Source: Chlorella sorokiniana (taxonomy: Eukaryota > Chlorophyta > Trebouxiophyceae > Chlorellales > Chlorellaceae). From it: DNA of 64,000 nucleotides. Position 1 is the first letter of the stretch; the number at the start of each line of letters is the position of its first letter. Below, piece by piece: positions 10,849 through 25,036 of this stretch. Location: assembly GCA_025917655.1 (NCBI GenBank), contig CP084611.1, forward strand, positions 2,480,001 through 2,544,000, in the 5' to 3' direction. A model generated the notes under the pieces. That model saw nothing but the letters and a program-made list of their open reading frames with translations. It did not search any database and was not told the DNA's origin. The position numbers were made by a program, and so were the translations under genes.

Positions 10849-11727
10849 TCATCGCTGCCGCAGCTGCAGTGTGAAGCAGGGCTGAGCATTGCCATGCGCA
10901 GCTGGCTTGTGGGTCACTGGCCATCCTGGGGCCTGCTGCATCCAGCCAGGAAGCCAGTCTGCAACCCACCTGCTGTTGGAGGCACCCGCTGGTGCCGGCG
11001 CCATGCTGCAGCCTTGCAGCGGCAGCAGCGTGTCCCGCCCGATGCACAGCCGCACCTCCGCCAGACGCGGCAGTGCGGTGCCGGGCGGCCCCGGCTGGCG
11101 GCAGGCGATGCCCTGCCCGGCAGGCAGCACATCTCCCAACGCCGCGGTGATGGCCCGCCTGACCGCCCCCACTGCAACCAAGGGGTGTGCGGGGGCCCCA
11201 CCACCACTTACGAGGGTGTGCAGCACTGCCAGTGGTGCGCTTCAGGGGTGCTCACCGCTGTATGGCCGGGTGGCCGAGGGCACGATGCCCGCAGCAGCCA
11301 GCACTTGCGTCAGGTTCACGCTCGCCGCCGCCCGACGGCATCCAGGAAGTAGGCGGTGGTGCTGCCGCGTGCATAGCACACGCCGTGCTTGCGCCACTCT
11401 CGCTGCCACAGCAGGTTGTCGCCGGCGCTGGCTGCCAGCAGCGGCCGCCCAGGCGACAGGTCTGGCCAGAAGGAGTTGAGGGTGGGCACGAGGGCCTGGG
11501 GCAGCAGCGCTGGCTGCGTCGGCTGCCCCGCAGCGGCTTGGCCCCGGCACAAGGCAGGGCCGCCCCCTGGGCTGCCTGTTGCGCTGGCGGGCCGCAGGCT
11601 GCTGACGGTGAAGGAGCCCCGGGGCAGGTGTCCAGCCCTCGCCGCCTCGCCATACTCCGCCGCCAGCCGCGCACCCAGCAGGCAAGCGGGCGGCCACTGC
11701 AGACTGAGCACTAATGCATCATACCTG
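10849..11727 (-). CDS. RNase T2-family protein with degenerate first catalytic box
   Basis: The exon opening at 11727 (acceptor TTCTTGCAG) encodes YDALVLSLQWP, the usual RNase T2 N-terminal strand. Later come WPDLSPG, the CAS II box LWQREWRKHGVC with its catalytic Glu and Lys-His, LTQVLAAAGIVPS, and the C-terminal Cys strand EVRLCIGRDTLLPLQGC. The region expected to be CAS I (FTIHGLWP) reads FTVSSLRP, so the first catalytic His is replaced. One frame correction is needed near 11340. T2 enzymes cut RNA in secretory or vacuolar compartments, but activity here is doubtful. The signal-peptide exon upstream of 11727 was not found. The 3' end is ambiguous: unspliced reading stops at 10849, while splicing AG|GTGGGT to an acceptor at 10864 adds a hydrophobic tail that stops at 10683. 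Confidence 0.65.
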
Positions 11728-12718
11728 CAAGAAATCAGAGGTGCCGATGGGCTGGATATGATGCATTCACAGCATTTGCAAGCGCAGGAGGGTCCCAGGG
11801 CGGTCCTCCCACACGGCAAGATGGGCGGCAAGGGTGGCCCCTTCACGTGAGGCCTGGACGGGCTTTACGGTAGGTTGCGGCAAATTCATTGACAGTATAG
11901 CAGATGCTGCGCTCACTCCTGCGCACTGCTTTGGGCCAGGCTGGGAATGGCCACGATGCAAGGGCATAGACAGCCCAGCATCAAGGCTGCTGCCCAGGCT
12001 TTGACATGCATCGAATGCCACGGATGCATGATACAGACCAACGGGACTACAGAGCGCAGCCGCTGGCTAGGGTTTCAACTATTGAGTCGTTTGGCTCCCG
12101 TTGGTGGATCAGGCATAGAAAAGGGCATACAAACGGACAAAGCATTCCAAACAGTGCTCCATGTCGCCCAACCGCCCTGAATCCAAGTGTTTCTGTCTGC
12201 AAGCATTGCCACCCTGGCGCCGCTCATCACGCTGGGGTGGGCGAGCTTCTTCTGCAATGCATATCGTCGGCTCATGCTTGCCCTTCTGTGATGCATGTAT
12301 CACCTTAATCACAAGAGGTTGCATGTTGCCAGAGCCTACACACTTATTTGCAGCAAGTGTCGCCGAGCTTCTCATCACGTACCAGGGTGGTGCCGACTCC
12401 GTGCCGGCAAGCGAGTGGCCCATGCATACACGTATCTGTATAAACACAATGCTAGCTGCAGCAGATTCAGTATGTTAAAAATGTCTGCTAATCATGTTGC
12501 ATGCGCGGTGGACACGGGGCGCCAGGCGGAAGGGGCAGCATGCCCTGCCGGTGATCATTATGATGTGTTGCTCTCTCAAACAAATACTGTCTGTGCACAC
12601 GTTTTACGGGGTGTTACAATTGTTGTTACGACTGCTGGAGAGGCTGGAAATGCGGGCGCCCCGCAATGGGGCTTTAGCCTGCAGTGGACGACGTTAATGA
12701 GCTTCAAAACGTTTCAAC
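11728..12718. other. Divergent intergenic region (RNase T2 / XRN promoters)
   Basis: About 990 bases between the first recognised RNase T2 exon (minus) and the XRN start (plus). It should hold the missing 5' exon of the RNase gene and both promoters. It is clearly AT-richer than the exons. I see no further coding exon, repeat or RNA gene. Confidence 0.45.
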
Positions 12719-15700
12719 ATGGGAGTAGCGGGTCTCTTTGGATTTTTGAGACGGAGGTGACACTTCTGGGTTTTGCTCGCTGGCTACGGCCACCAGCGAT
12801 GCTTACGTAGCCTGTATTACTGCTTATTTGCTTGAAGTATGCGAATTAGGCAGCCATAAGCCGCCTGGCGTAACCCCATTGTCGCGCCTGCTGAGTGGTG
12901 CCCGCCCGCCTTTTTAGCTGCGGCACTGACAAGGAGGATGGCAGGACTTGCCCTCATGCATCAGCACGTGATGCCCTTGGCATGAACCACCATTGCGCAG
13001 GTACCCCGAGATTGTGGAGCAGTGTGCGCAGCAGGCGACCGAGGTGGAGGAGGGTGCCTCGCTTGCCGACAACCTGTACATCGACTTGAACCACATCATC
13101 CATGCCTGCACGCACGCCAGCTGGCGGGAGCAGGCGCACGCCGGCGAGGAGGAAATGTTCCTGGAGGTGACAGGAGGGGGGGAGAGGGGGCGGGGGTTAT
13201 GCGGATGGGCACCGCAAGCAGCTGCTGCACCGCCACCACACACGAGCCGCCGCCGCCCCCCCGCCACCCCCAGGTGGATCTCTACCTGGACCGCCTTGTG
13301 GGCCTGGTGCGTCCCACCCGCCTGCTGCTGGTCGCCATGGACGGCGTGGCCCCCACAGCCAAGATGGCGCAGCAGCGGGGCCGCCGCTTCTACGCCGCCC
13401 ACCTGGAGCGCCAGAGGGAGGAGGTGGAGCGGCAGGTGCGGCGCGGGGCCCCTTGGGCCGCTGTCCTGTCAGGACGCCGCCCACAGCAGTCCTGGCACAC
13501 CAACGCGTGCCTGCCGTGCCTTCGCGCCCGTGCCGAAACACGTGCTGGGCGCGCTGTGCACCGCGCAGGTGCGGCGTGAGGTGGAGGCAGAGGTGGGTCC
13601 CTGCTGCGTGGCCATCCCCCGCTGCCCAGCTTCGATGGCAACGTCATCACGCCGGGCACCGCCTTCATGGCCCGCCTGTCGGCCCACCTGGAGGCCTTCT
13701 TCCGCCAGAAGCTGGGCGCCGACCCCGACTGGCAGCACCTGCTGGTGTGTGTGGGTGTGTGTGTGTGGGGGTGATTGGACACTGCAGCCTGCACGCGCTT
13801 GCATGCAGGGTGTGCGCCTGAACGGCCACGCAGCTGCGCTGCTGCGCCCTGACGCGCCGCGCTCAGCCCCCGCTGTCTGAAGCCCACCAGGCTCCCACAC
13901 ACGTGCGCACACCGCGGCGGCGTCGCAGGTCATCTTCAGCGACAGCGGCGAGGCGGGCGAGGGGGAGCACAAGATCATGCGGTTCCTGCGCCAGCAGCGC
14001 GCGACGCCCGGCTACGACCCCAACACCCGCCACTGCATCTACGGCCAGGACGCGGGTGGGTTCAAGGGGGTGGACGCACGGAGCTTTCAACGCAAACCCT
14101 GGCGCCTTGTCAGCCAGGGCGGGCAGCGCTACTGCGCCTGAGGTTGGGCGTGGCCTGCTGAGCCCCCCACCCATCCCCACACCTCCACTGGCCGTTGACC
14201 TGCTTTGTGGCCCCTCTCCCCCTTCTCCACTGGCCGTTGCCTGCTGAGTCCCCCCCCCCCGCAGACCTCATCCTGCTGGGCCTGCTAAGCCACGAGCCCC
14301 ACCTCTGCCTGCTGAGGGAGGCGGGCAGCCTGCAGGACGCGCTGCAGCAGGAGCAGGAGGCGGGGACGCAGACGCGGCAGCCTGGTGGAGCCCGGTGGGT
14401 GGAGGCGGCGGGCGGGGCGGCCCCGCACTCCTCCCTCAAACCTGCCCGGCGCACAGCGCATGGCTGGTGGGCCCGCTGACCCCCCTCCCTCCTTCCTCCC
14501 TTCGCAGGTGGGCCGCCAGCCCCTGGAGCTGCTGCGCGTCTCCACCCTGCGCGACGGCCTGCGCTGCGAACTGGCCGAGTTCTGCACGCCGCAGCCGCAC
14601 CAGCAGCCCAGCGGCAGACCGGGCGCCAGCGGCGGCGGCGGCGAGCCGGAGCTGGACCTGGTCACTGGAGAAGCCAGCAGGGTGCACCCGTCGGCGGCAC
14701 GGCGGCGAGCGGCGCAGCAGGGGGTCGGGGCGGCGGCGCGGCAGGGGCGCCCCCTGGGACTTTGAGCGCCTGCTGGACGACGTCGTGGCGTGCACCTTCC
14801 TGGCGGGCAACGACTTCCTGCCGGCCCTGCCCTCCCTGGACATCTACGACCGGCCCTCGGCCCTGGACACGCTGCTGGAGCAGTACAAGGTGGGGGCGGG
14901 CACATGCGTGTGTGTGTTTGGGGGTCCATGCACGGCATGCGCTGGCGCCAGACCCTGCTGGTCTCGGCGCCGACACATGTGTGGGGAGGGTTGCAGGCGG
15001 CGTCAGCACCGCGGCATGCAGCGCAACCCCCCATCTTCCGCCCGCCCCTCCCCTGTTGCAGGAGGTGCTGCGAGGGGGCGCCCTGGCGGCTACCTGACCA
15101 GCGCTGGGCGGGTGGACGCTGAGCGCCTCGTGGCCCTGCTGCAGCGGCTGGGCGCTCTGGAGCAGCAGACCTTCCAGCAGCGGGAGCAGCGGCGGGTGCG
15201 GGAGCAGCGGCGCAGGGTGCAGCGGGAGGCGGAGGGCGGCGGCGGCGGCGGTGGGGGCGGCGACCCTGCCGACGCTCCCTGGATAGCGGGGGCGGCTGGG
15301 TCAGCGTGGGGCGCTGGCTCCCGGGCAGAGCCTGGAGCAGGCCCTGGCGGGGCTGGCCGCAGGTGCGCCGCTGCTGCTGGCTGGGCGGGGGCAGGGGCGA
15401 AGCGCGCGGCGGCTGCGCATGCGCCGAGCACCACGCTGAGACCCCCCTCGGACGCCCTCGCCGGCCCCGCTCCTCCCCCTCACCTGCCCTGTTTTTCCCC
15501 CTCCCTGGCCCCTGGCTTGCCAGACGGCGGGCCCGACGTGCCCCCACCGCCCTCATAGCCCACGACGGCGGCGCGCTGCGGCGGGAGGTGCTCGCCCGCG
15601 TGCGGCGGCGCATGGACGACCGGGCGCAGGCGGGCATGGCGGCAGACCCGGTGGGGCGGCGGCGCTGGGCTGGGCGGGGAGCTGCTGGCTGCCACGCTGC

Positions 15701-17947
15701 GCAGCAGCGCTGCGAGCGCGCGCACCCGCAGCTGGGCTGGCGAGGGCGCTGGGTGCCGCCCCTCTGCAGCGCGCCACCTCGAATCCTGCTGCCCTGCCCT
15801 GCAGGTGCGGCTGTGCATGCCCGGCTACCGCGCCAGGTACTACCGCATGCGCTTTGATATCCAGGAGGGAGGGGGCGCCGAGCTGGAGCAGCAGGTGTGT
15901 GGGGGTGGAGACTGGCTGGGTGTGGGATGGGGGCCGTGGGCCTGGCCGCGCCCCTCCCTGGCCCCCAACGCTGCTTGCCCCGCAAGCTTGCAACGCCCGC
16001 CGTCCTGGCCCGCCTTGCACGCAGGTGCGCCGCATCTGTGCCAGCTACTGCCGCACGCTGTGCTGGACTCTGGCGTACTACAGCCGCGGCACGCCGCCCG
16101 TGACGCCCCAAGCCCCCGCGCCCCGTCCCCGCCGACGCCGCCGACGCCGAAGCGGCCGGGCGGCGCGGGCAGGGGGAGTGGCCAGGACTCCTGCGTGCCC
16201 TGCGCCTCCTGGGCCTGCTGCTACGAGCACCACTACGCCCCTCTGGCCAGCGACCTGGCCAGGCACGGGCGGGGGCGCTGCGGGGCGCTGGCGGCGGCCA
16301 CCCGCCCCGCCGCCCCCACCCAGCCCTTTGCCCAGCTGCTGGCGGTGCTGCCCTTCTCAAGCATGCCCGCCTGCCTTCCGCCGGCGGTGGCCGCTGCCGC
16401 CGTGGACCCCGACGAGGGCCTGGCGGCGCTGCACGGCGGCGGGGGGGGGCGGGCGCCGCGCTCTTCCCCGCTGACGTGGCGCCGCTGGTGGACTTGAGCG
16501 GCAAGCGCTGGAGCCACACGGTGGGGGGGGCTGCCAAGGGTGGAGGGGGCGCAGGATGGCCCCTCTCCCGCCCTCCCAATTGCCTGCCTGCTCGTCCTGT
16601 GAAGGCTCCCTGCTTGTGGCAGGCCCAGCAGCTGCAGGATGTTGCACGCGTCTTGCATTTGGGGGCTGAGCAGCCTGTTGGCCCGCTCGGCCCCCTCCGC
16701 GACCGCAGGCTGTGGTGCGCCTGCCCTTCCCCGACGTGCAAGCCATTGGCGGGTTTGTGGAGGAGGTGCTGGCCGGCGGCGACACCGACAGCGACAGCGG
16801 CGATGGCGGAGGCAGCGGCAGCGGCCGGCTGACGCCGGAGGAGCGGCGGCGCAACGACTTCAGCCCAGCGAAGCTGATGATGAGTGCCATGCTGCACCCA
16901 CTTGCACCACGCCTGCTGGGGCGCAGGCAGCGCCGCCCGCCGCGGCGCACCCCCTTGGCCGACGGCGAAGAGGGGGAAGAGGGGCAGGCGGACGCGGCAG
17001 GGGCCAGCGTGCTGTCGCTGGTCATGGGGCGGGGGCGGCGGCGCGGCCTGCGGCGCGGCCAGCAACCAGCATGCTGTGCTGTGCATGCCGGCGGACATTG
17101 CGGGGCAGGACGTGCCGCCCTTCTCGCCCACCCTGCTGCCGGGTGAGCGGCGCTGTGCGGGGCGGTGCGGTGCGGGTGCTGTGCCCGTCTGCTGGCTGGG
17201 ATGACGGGTGCCCCTCTGCCCACAGCCAGGGCAGGCCACCTCGCTCGGCGTGCCACAACCGAGTGCAGGCGCTGTGGAGGGGGAGCGCGTGGTGACGCAG
17301 CAGAGCTGGAACCGCAGGCGGCTGGCCGAGCAGCGGCGGCAGGCGGAGCGTGCAGCGGCTGCCTTGCGCGGCGGGCGGGGACGCGGCTCAGCTGGGGGCA
17401 GCGGCAGCAGCGGCAGCAGGGGGCCAGGGGCGCAGGCAGCTCTGGAGGCCGCTCCTCAGGGACAGGAGCGGGGGGAGGGGCAGGCTCGCCGTCGTCCCTG
17501 CCAGCAGGGCGGGCCCAGCCTGCGCCGCTGCACCCAGGGAGGCACCGCCCCGCCCCAAACGCCGCAGCTGGCGCCAGCCGCAGCATGCCAGGCTGGCTGG
17601 GTTCCGCCGCCCCTCCAGCGCTGCCCGCACCGGCAGCACGGCCAGCGCTGCAGCGCACCGCAGAGTGGGATGGTGCTGCCGCCGGGGGCTGGCCCACGCA
17701 GCCCCACGCCCCAGGCTACAGGGCGCAAGGCGACTGGGCAGTCCATGTGGCGCCGAGCAGCCCAGCAGCAGGCGGCAGCAGCCCACGGCCGGTGCCCACC
17801 CCGTCCGCTGCGCCTGCCGCCAACGCGGTGCATGCGACGGCGCCTGGGGGCCAAGCGTGGGCGGCAGCAAGCCCGGCGCCCGCTGATGGGGCGGTAGGGT
17901 GCGAGGAGGACCTGGGGGAGCTGCTGGGGCTGCTGGGGGTGGTGTGA
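12719..17947 (+). CDS. 5'-3' exoribonuclease, XRN family
   Basis: A 38-nt first exon (12719-12756) encodes [12 protein letters not shown] and joins in phase to 13001 to give the XRN N-terminus ...[11 protein letters not shown]. Conserved blocks follow: [33 protein letters not shown] (13274-13434), [83 protein letters not shown] and [10 protein letters not shown]. These carry the acidic metal-binding residues of the XRN nuclease core. The enzyme degrades 5'-monophosphate RNA processively, in the nucleus (XRN2/XRN3) or cytoplasm (XRN4); which cannot be decided here. The long Gly/Ala/Arg-rich C-terminus ends [10 protein letters not shown]. Several exons need single-base frame corrections near G runs (for example 14400-14760 and 15250-15640). 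A TGTAA signal lies at 18076. Confidence 0.85.
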
Positions 17948-18075
17948 GGGGGCTGCCAGGCTGGCGGCACTCGCAACACCTCCCACTGTTCCCTGCTGGC
18001 TGCATGGCCTCCAACCTGCTCATGCACAGCATCAGCTGCGCTTCGAGCGCCTGTGAACATGCAGTGACGTGTCGT

Positions 18076-18080
18076 TGTAA
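18076..18080 (+). terminator. TGTAA poly(A) signal for the XRN gene
   Basis: The chlorophyte polyadenylation motif TGTAA, 129 bases after the XRN stop on the sense strand. Confidence 0.5.
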
Positions 18081-18121
18081 AGGATGCTTGCATGTGGCCA
18101 GCAGCAGGCGCAAGCTCGCAG

Positions 18122-19021
18122 TCAGTCAAAGCCCTGAAAGGGTCCGCTTTGTGGCTGCCTGCTGCCAGATGTCACAGAGGAAGCCGCGGCAGCAGTTGCG
18201 CCGACCGCACCGCCGCTGGGCTTGCGCCCCAGCTGCACGTGCCGCCCGCGTGCCGCCGCCGCCGCCTGCCGCTGCCGCTCCAGCTGGAGATGCCTGCGCT
18301 GCGCCTCCTGCTCCTCGTCTGTCGGCTTGGAAGGCGCAGGGGCTGCTGCGGGCTGTTGCGCGGTGGGCGTCTGCTGCGTCTGCTGCTGCGGCGGCTGCGG
18401 CTGGGTAGCCATAGGCCGTGGCTGGACGGCGGGGCCAGCCGCCGGGCGGGCCCCTGGCTGTTGCCACCAAGTCGCGCCCCGTTTGCTGCTGCTTCCTCCG
18501 GGGGCAGGTCTGCTGTGAGGTGGTCCAGCTCGTCGCTCAGCTGCTCCAGCTTGCGCAGCTGCGCCCAGCGCTCTGCTGCACCAGCGTGGTCAGCTCAGCC
18601 GCCAGCTGCTCCTTGCGCTGCTGCGCCTCCTCCATCGCCCGCTGCCAGTGCTCCATCTCCTGCTTGGCCTTCTTGAAGGCGGAGCGAGCCGTGTCTATCC
18701 TGTGGTTCTGCTGCTCGATGAGCGAGCGCAGGTGCTCCAGCGCCTGGCGCCGAGGCCCCACATTGACGTGCAGCGCCAGCTGCAGCTCGGCCAGCTGTCG
18801 CTCCACCTCGTGTATCTTGGACCGCTTGCGTGCAATGTTCCTACAGGGTGGTCGGAGGGGCCTCGCGTGATTGCGATGCGGCAAGCGGGAGGGCGGGCGG
18901 TCCGCAAGCTCGCGCGGCCCCCGCACACTCACTCGAGAATCACTCGCTCCTTGTCCTGCAGCATGCGGTCATACGCGCTGATGGCCGACTGGCCATCTCC
19001 TCCAAAACTCGCATCCTGCAT
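18122..19021 (-). CDS. DUF662 / RAB6-interacting-golgin-like coiled-coil protein
   Basis: Exon 19015-18933 ([19 protein letters not shown]..., possibly preceded by Met 19021) joins in phase to the exon opening at 18840. The join reads [20 protein letters not shown] and continues with [51 protein letters not shown] and [16 protein letters not shown]. The alternation of one long coiled coil, the P-x-R-x-x-(A/V)-x-x-(L/V) block and the final LEQLSDELD matches plant DUF662 proteins, annotated as RAB6-interacting golgins and linked to Golgi or microtubule adaptor roles. The C-terminal part is a Gln/Pro/Ala-rich tail ending [10 protein letters not shown]. At least two frame corrections are needed between 18590 and 18400. 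An upstream exon may supply the true start, since candidate Met 19280 does not splice in phase. Confidence 0.6.
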
Positions 19022-19478
19022 GAGAACAAGCTGGCCACACACGTTAATCCGCCATTCCCCAGCAACAACGACAAAGCGGCGCTGCCGGCAAAGCACTGTG
19101 GGGGAGGGGAACATCGGTGTGCGGGGTACCGGGGGCGCTTGCATGCGGCTTGCTGCACTCATTAATACTTGCATGAGAAAGTGCGAGGCAGGCTGCAGCT
19201 TCGGGCGCGGCCTTGAGAGGGGGCTGTGCTCCTTGCGGCTGCTGCGGCACCGTTGCCTGTCCCTCTGTCCCTGTCGACATGATGATGTCGAGGAGAAGAT
19301 GGAGAGGGGTGCTCATGGTGCCGCTCATGGGGAGCATGCTGAGCGCGGAATGCCCATCGCTCGAAGACCACCGCAGCCCCCGTTGTTGTCGCTGTTGGTT
19401 TGTTCCGTCGATCAGCAGTTCCGTGTCCAATTGACGAGCGAAACTCGGGTCAGAATAGCGCAGGGTGCGAGCAAAGTC
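19022..19478. other. Divergent region between golgin-like gene and sufS
   Basis: About 460 bases separating opposite-strand genes, expected to hold both promoters and possibly a 5' exon of the golgin-like gene. No repeat or structured RNA was seen. Confidence 0.4.
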
Positions 19479-21459
<1,981 letters not shown>

Positions 21460-21687
21460 GGCGCGTGAGCAGGGCGAAGCGCGTCAGTAACCTTAGACCC
21501 CACGCTGTTCTTCCTCTCTCGCGCAACCCCTTTCATTCCGCAACACCAATGTGCCCGCCGCGCACGTGCTGCGGCTCTCTTTCATAGCGCTTTCCTTGCT
21601 TTTAATTTGCGCTGCTGCTTTTGTAGCCACTTCACATCTTCCCTGTCGCTGGCTCCCACGGTTGTTAAACCATGCTCCCACAGCTGT

Positions 21688-21692
21688 TTACA
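21688..21692 (-). terminator. TGTAA poly(A) signal for the FKBP-TPR gene
   Basis: TTACA on the plus strand reads TGTAA on the minus strand, 22 bases beyond the FKBP-TPR stop codon, an ideal position. Confidence 0.6.
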
Positions 21693-21713
21693 ACCACAAC
21701 TTCACGCATCCCG

Positions 21714-24700
21714 TCACCGGGCAGCTTTGACCAGGAAGCCTTTGAGCGTGTCACGCTGCTTCGCCTCCGCCGCCGCCTCCTGCCGCTCCATGCGACGCAG
21801 CTCCCGCCGCACTCCTCGGCGCTGCCAGGGTCCAGCTCAGCGCACATCGCCAGGTCGTCCCGCGCCGCCTCGTACTCCCCCAGGCAGGCACGCAGCACGG
21901 CGCGACGGAAGTAGGCCTTGGCGTAGCCGTCGTCCTCTCTGTATGGGGAGGGGGGCATGCATGGCGGTGAAGCCGGCATGGGCCTGGCAGGCAGGCAGCA
22001 GGAGAGCAGACGGAGGCAAGCCAGCGCGGAGCAGCTGGTCGGGCGCAAGCGGCGGCCCCAGGCCAGGCATGCCCCCACGCACCCGATGGCCTTGTTGCAC
22101 CACCCCACCGCCTCCCCCACTCCTGCTCCCGCTCCGCGCAGCGAGCCAGGTTGAGCAGGCAGGCGGCCTGGTGGCGGCGGCCGCCGCCGCCTGCTCCTCC
22201 GTCTCCAGGTCCATGCCGCCGCCCAGCGCCTTGAGCGCCTTCTGGTACTTCTGCTGCGCCAGGCGTGCCTTGCCCTGCGGCGGCAGCGTGCGCAGCGGGT
22301 GCAGGCCAGCGGTGGGCCACGCTGCCTGTACGCTGCTGCCTGTCAAAACAACGCCACTTGCACCGCCCGCCTCCTCCCCCCCAGGGGTGCAGGCACCCAC
22401 CTGCTTGAACAGCGCGTTGCCCTGCTCTTTGAGGCGCGCGGCGCGCTCCAGCCGCTGCCCCCTGCAGCGCGTGGTGGCTGGCCTCCCGCTCAAACCCGGC
22501 CAGCTCCGCCTCGAGCTCCACGGAGCAGCCCGGTTGCAGGCCGGGGGTGTCGTCCCGCCCCTCGTACGCGTACCGCCAGGTGGAGCTGATGGCCGCCACC
22601 TCGCCCACCAGCATCAGCCGCACGCTCATGTCCAGGGCCTGGCCAGGGGAGGGGCGAGTGTGTGTCAATGCGCGCGGGAGACTGGTGGCTGGGCCCAGCT
22701 GGCGGGGTGAGTGGTGGCTGGGCCGCCTGGCGGGAGCATGCAGCTGCCCATGCCGTAAGCAGCGTAGCACGCCAAGCTATCGCCGGCAGACGGCACAGGG
22801 CGGGGGCAGCGGGAAGAGGGGCGGGCGCCCACCTCTGGCACCTCGCCCATGCCCGTGTCGAACTCGAGCGGCGCCCCTGGCCGTCGGCACCCCGCGTGTC
22901 GGTGAGCCACTGGTCGGCACCCTGCTCACGCACCCTACAAACATTGGGGTTCAGCAGCAGTCGGTTGCCAGCAGCCGCTGCGCCCGGCAAGCACCACACT
23001 CCACCTGCATGCGTCGGCACACGGGGGGCGGCGGGTAGGGCGGGGGGGGCGCGCGCGGCGGCCTCACCGCAGGTGCACCCTCACGCGGCTGTCCTCCAGG
23101 GGGCAGTCCACCGGGAACTCGCCGCGCCCCTTGCGCACCGTGCGCTTCACCACGCCGCCGTCGCCCGTCATGTCCCGCACCTGGGGGCGGGGGCCGCCGC
23201 ACAAGGCAACATTGGTGGCAATAGGTGGGGCCCGTCGCCACCACCCTTACCCTTGTGGCCCCAGCTCAAGCCCCAGCACACGCAACCAGCCATTCCGCCA
23301 TGCCTCCGCCGCACCTGGGCAAAGTCCACCAGCTGCAGTTTGATCTCGCAGTATGCTGGGGCCGCTGTGGTCGCAGCGCCCGCCGCGCCCGGCGGGTCTG
23401 GCACCAGCTGGGCGCCGCACAGCTGGTCGAGGGGGCAGTAGGCCACCGCCTCCTGCTGCCGCTGCATGGTCTGCAGGGCCGCCTCCACTCCTGCACGCAT
23501 GGTGGGCGCCAGCAGCATGGGACGTCCAGTCAAGGGCGAGAAGCTCAGCAGGTTGCGCACTGCATGCCAGCGGCCATGAGCCAGCTGCTGCCGCACCGCT
23601 CTGCGGGCTCACCTGGCGGCAGCTGCCCCGCGCCCAGCGCGCACGCCACGGGCTCGCCGTGCCTGCTGCTGAAGTACTGCTCCCCGCAGCCCTGGCTGCC
23701 CGAAGGCGAGGCGGTGCGGGCGTTGATGTGGGCCGAGACCTCAAAGGGCGGCCGCGGCGACTCCCAGCCCTGCCCCGCCCGCAGGCTGCGCAGGAAGACG
23801 TCGGCGCTGGGGCCCACACACTTGACGCCGCCGCCCGGCAGCCAGCTGACCAGCTGCAGGCAGGGCCACAACGCGAGGTGACGGATGCAGGGCAGACGGC
23901 CCCGCAAGCGGCTGCTGCTGCGGCCAGCCAGGGAAAGCAGCGCGTTGCAGGCCCCCGCCCTGCGACAAGCCGCCCACCGTGACGTCGGCTGCCACCGGGC
24001 GTCGCGGCGCGCGCCCGGCGGCGCCGCCATGCCGCTATGCTTGTGCTGGAAGGCGTACTCGGGCGGATGTCCAGCATGGCGCGCTCGCCCCGCCGCATCT
24101 CTGCGTTGCAGGCGAAAGGGGCGGGGGAGCGGCGACGGTGGCAGAGCCGTGAGCACGTGATGCAACATAGTAGGGCTGGTTGGGTGCATGCAAAGCGACA
24201 GAGCATGCTTCCAGCCACAGGCAGGCCGGGGTGGTCTGAGACCCCCACGCCTTTCCCGCTCTCACCCAGCACCGCCAGCTCCATCCCGCGCAGCATGCGC
24301 CGCCCACGGCCAAGCACAAACGGTTGAGGGCAGCCGCTCCCCCATGCTCGCTGCGTGTGGAGGACAGCACCTCGCGCTCCTCGTCCAGCAAGCTGTAGTG
24401 CAGGAACACCTGCCAGGGGGAGGGGGAGCGCTGCAGCTTGTGGGCGTGGCCAAGGCGGTCGGGAGGCAGGCGCCCGCAGCCACCCAGGGGCCAGCCCAGC
24501 GCCGCACCAGGTCTCCCTCCTTCGGTGTGTCATCTCCCTCCCCCGGCTCCAACGTGCCCTTCAGCACCGCACCGCCTTTCAAGTCCTCCTCTTCCCTGCT
24601 TGCAGCGCAGCGCAGCGGCGGCGGCGCGACGTGAGAAGCAGGGATGGTGGGCCAGGAGGCAGCGAGCGCAGGATCGGCTAGCACAAGGGCTGATCCCTCG

Positions 24701-24858
24701 TGGGTGCAGGGAAGCCATTACGCTTACCGCGGATCGCCTCACCTGAACTTGGCCGCATCATCCACACCCAGTTCCTTGTCGTCGACGTCGGGTTCGCATG
24801 CTGTGTTCTCCTGAAGGCCGATTCGCAGCTGCTGCAACAAGGCCGCCAGACCCGACAT
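21714..24858 (-). CDS. Multi-domain FKBP immunophilin with TPR (PASTICCINO1-like)
   Basis: Exon 1 runs 24858-24743 (MSGLAALLQQLRIG...) and joins in phase to the exon opening at 24595. Three FKBP-like modules follow: GAVLKGTLEPGEGDD with VFLHYSLLDE and MRRGERAMLDI; CGEQYFSSRHGEPVA with CEIKLQLVDF; and VVKRTVRKGRGEFPVDCP with RVHLRVREQG, LEFDTGMGEVP and VELEAELAGFER. A C-terminal TPR block follows (AARLKEQGNALFKQGK, KARLAQQKYQKALKAL, LLNLARC, YAKAYFRRAVLR, LGEYEAARDDLAMCAELDP), ending GFLVKAAR at 21714. Three FKBP modules plus TPRs is the layout of plant PAS1/FKBP72; PAS1 works as a scaffold in very-long-chain fatty acid elongation at the ER. Isomerase activity is likely weak because catalytic residues are poorly kept. 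A few frame corrections are needed, for example around 24300 and 22140. Confidence 0.8.
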
Positions 24859-25031
24859 GTCTCGTGTGGGAAACCCCGCCACACAGCAAATGCCTGGGAG
24901 GGTAGGACAACGGGTAGATGTTGAACAGAATAAGAACGTTGACGGGACGCGCAAGTGCGCTTTAAAGCCTGACCTGACAGCGTCACCGCTATGACGTCAG
25001 GTATGTCATGCCAGCCTGGCGACCTCCTGCC

Positions 25032-25036
25032 TTACA
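25032..25036 (-). terminator. TGTAA poly(A) signal for the FKBP16 gene
   Basis: TTACA on the plus strand, 121 bases beyond the FKBP16 stop on its sense strand. Confidence 0.5.

Noticed and set aside
12006-12697. Several short open frames in the gap upstream of XRN
   Set aside because: They overlap on both strands without domains or plausible splice junctions, and composition is that of intergenic sequence.
14285-17239. A 984-codon open frame on the minus strand opposite the XRN gene
   Set aside because: It is extremely Arg/Pro/Ala/Gly-rich with no domain, and it mirrors the GC-rich XRN exons on the plus strand, which carry clear XRN motifs. It is a shadow of high third-position GC.
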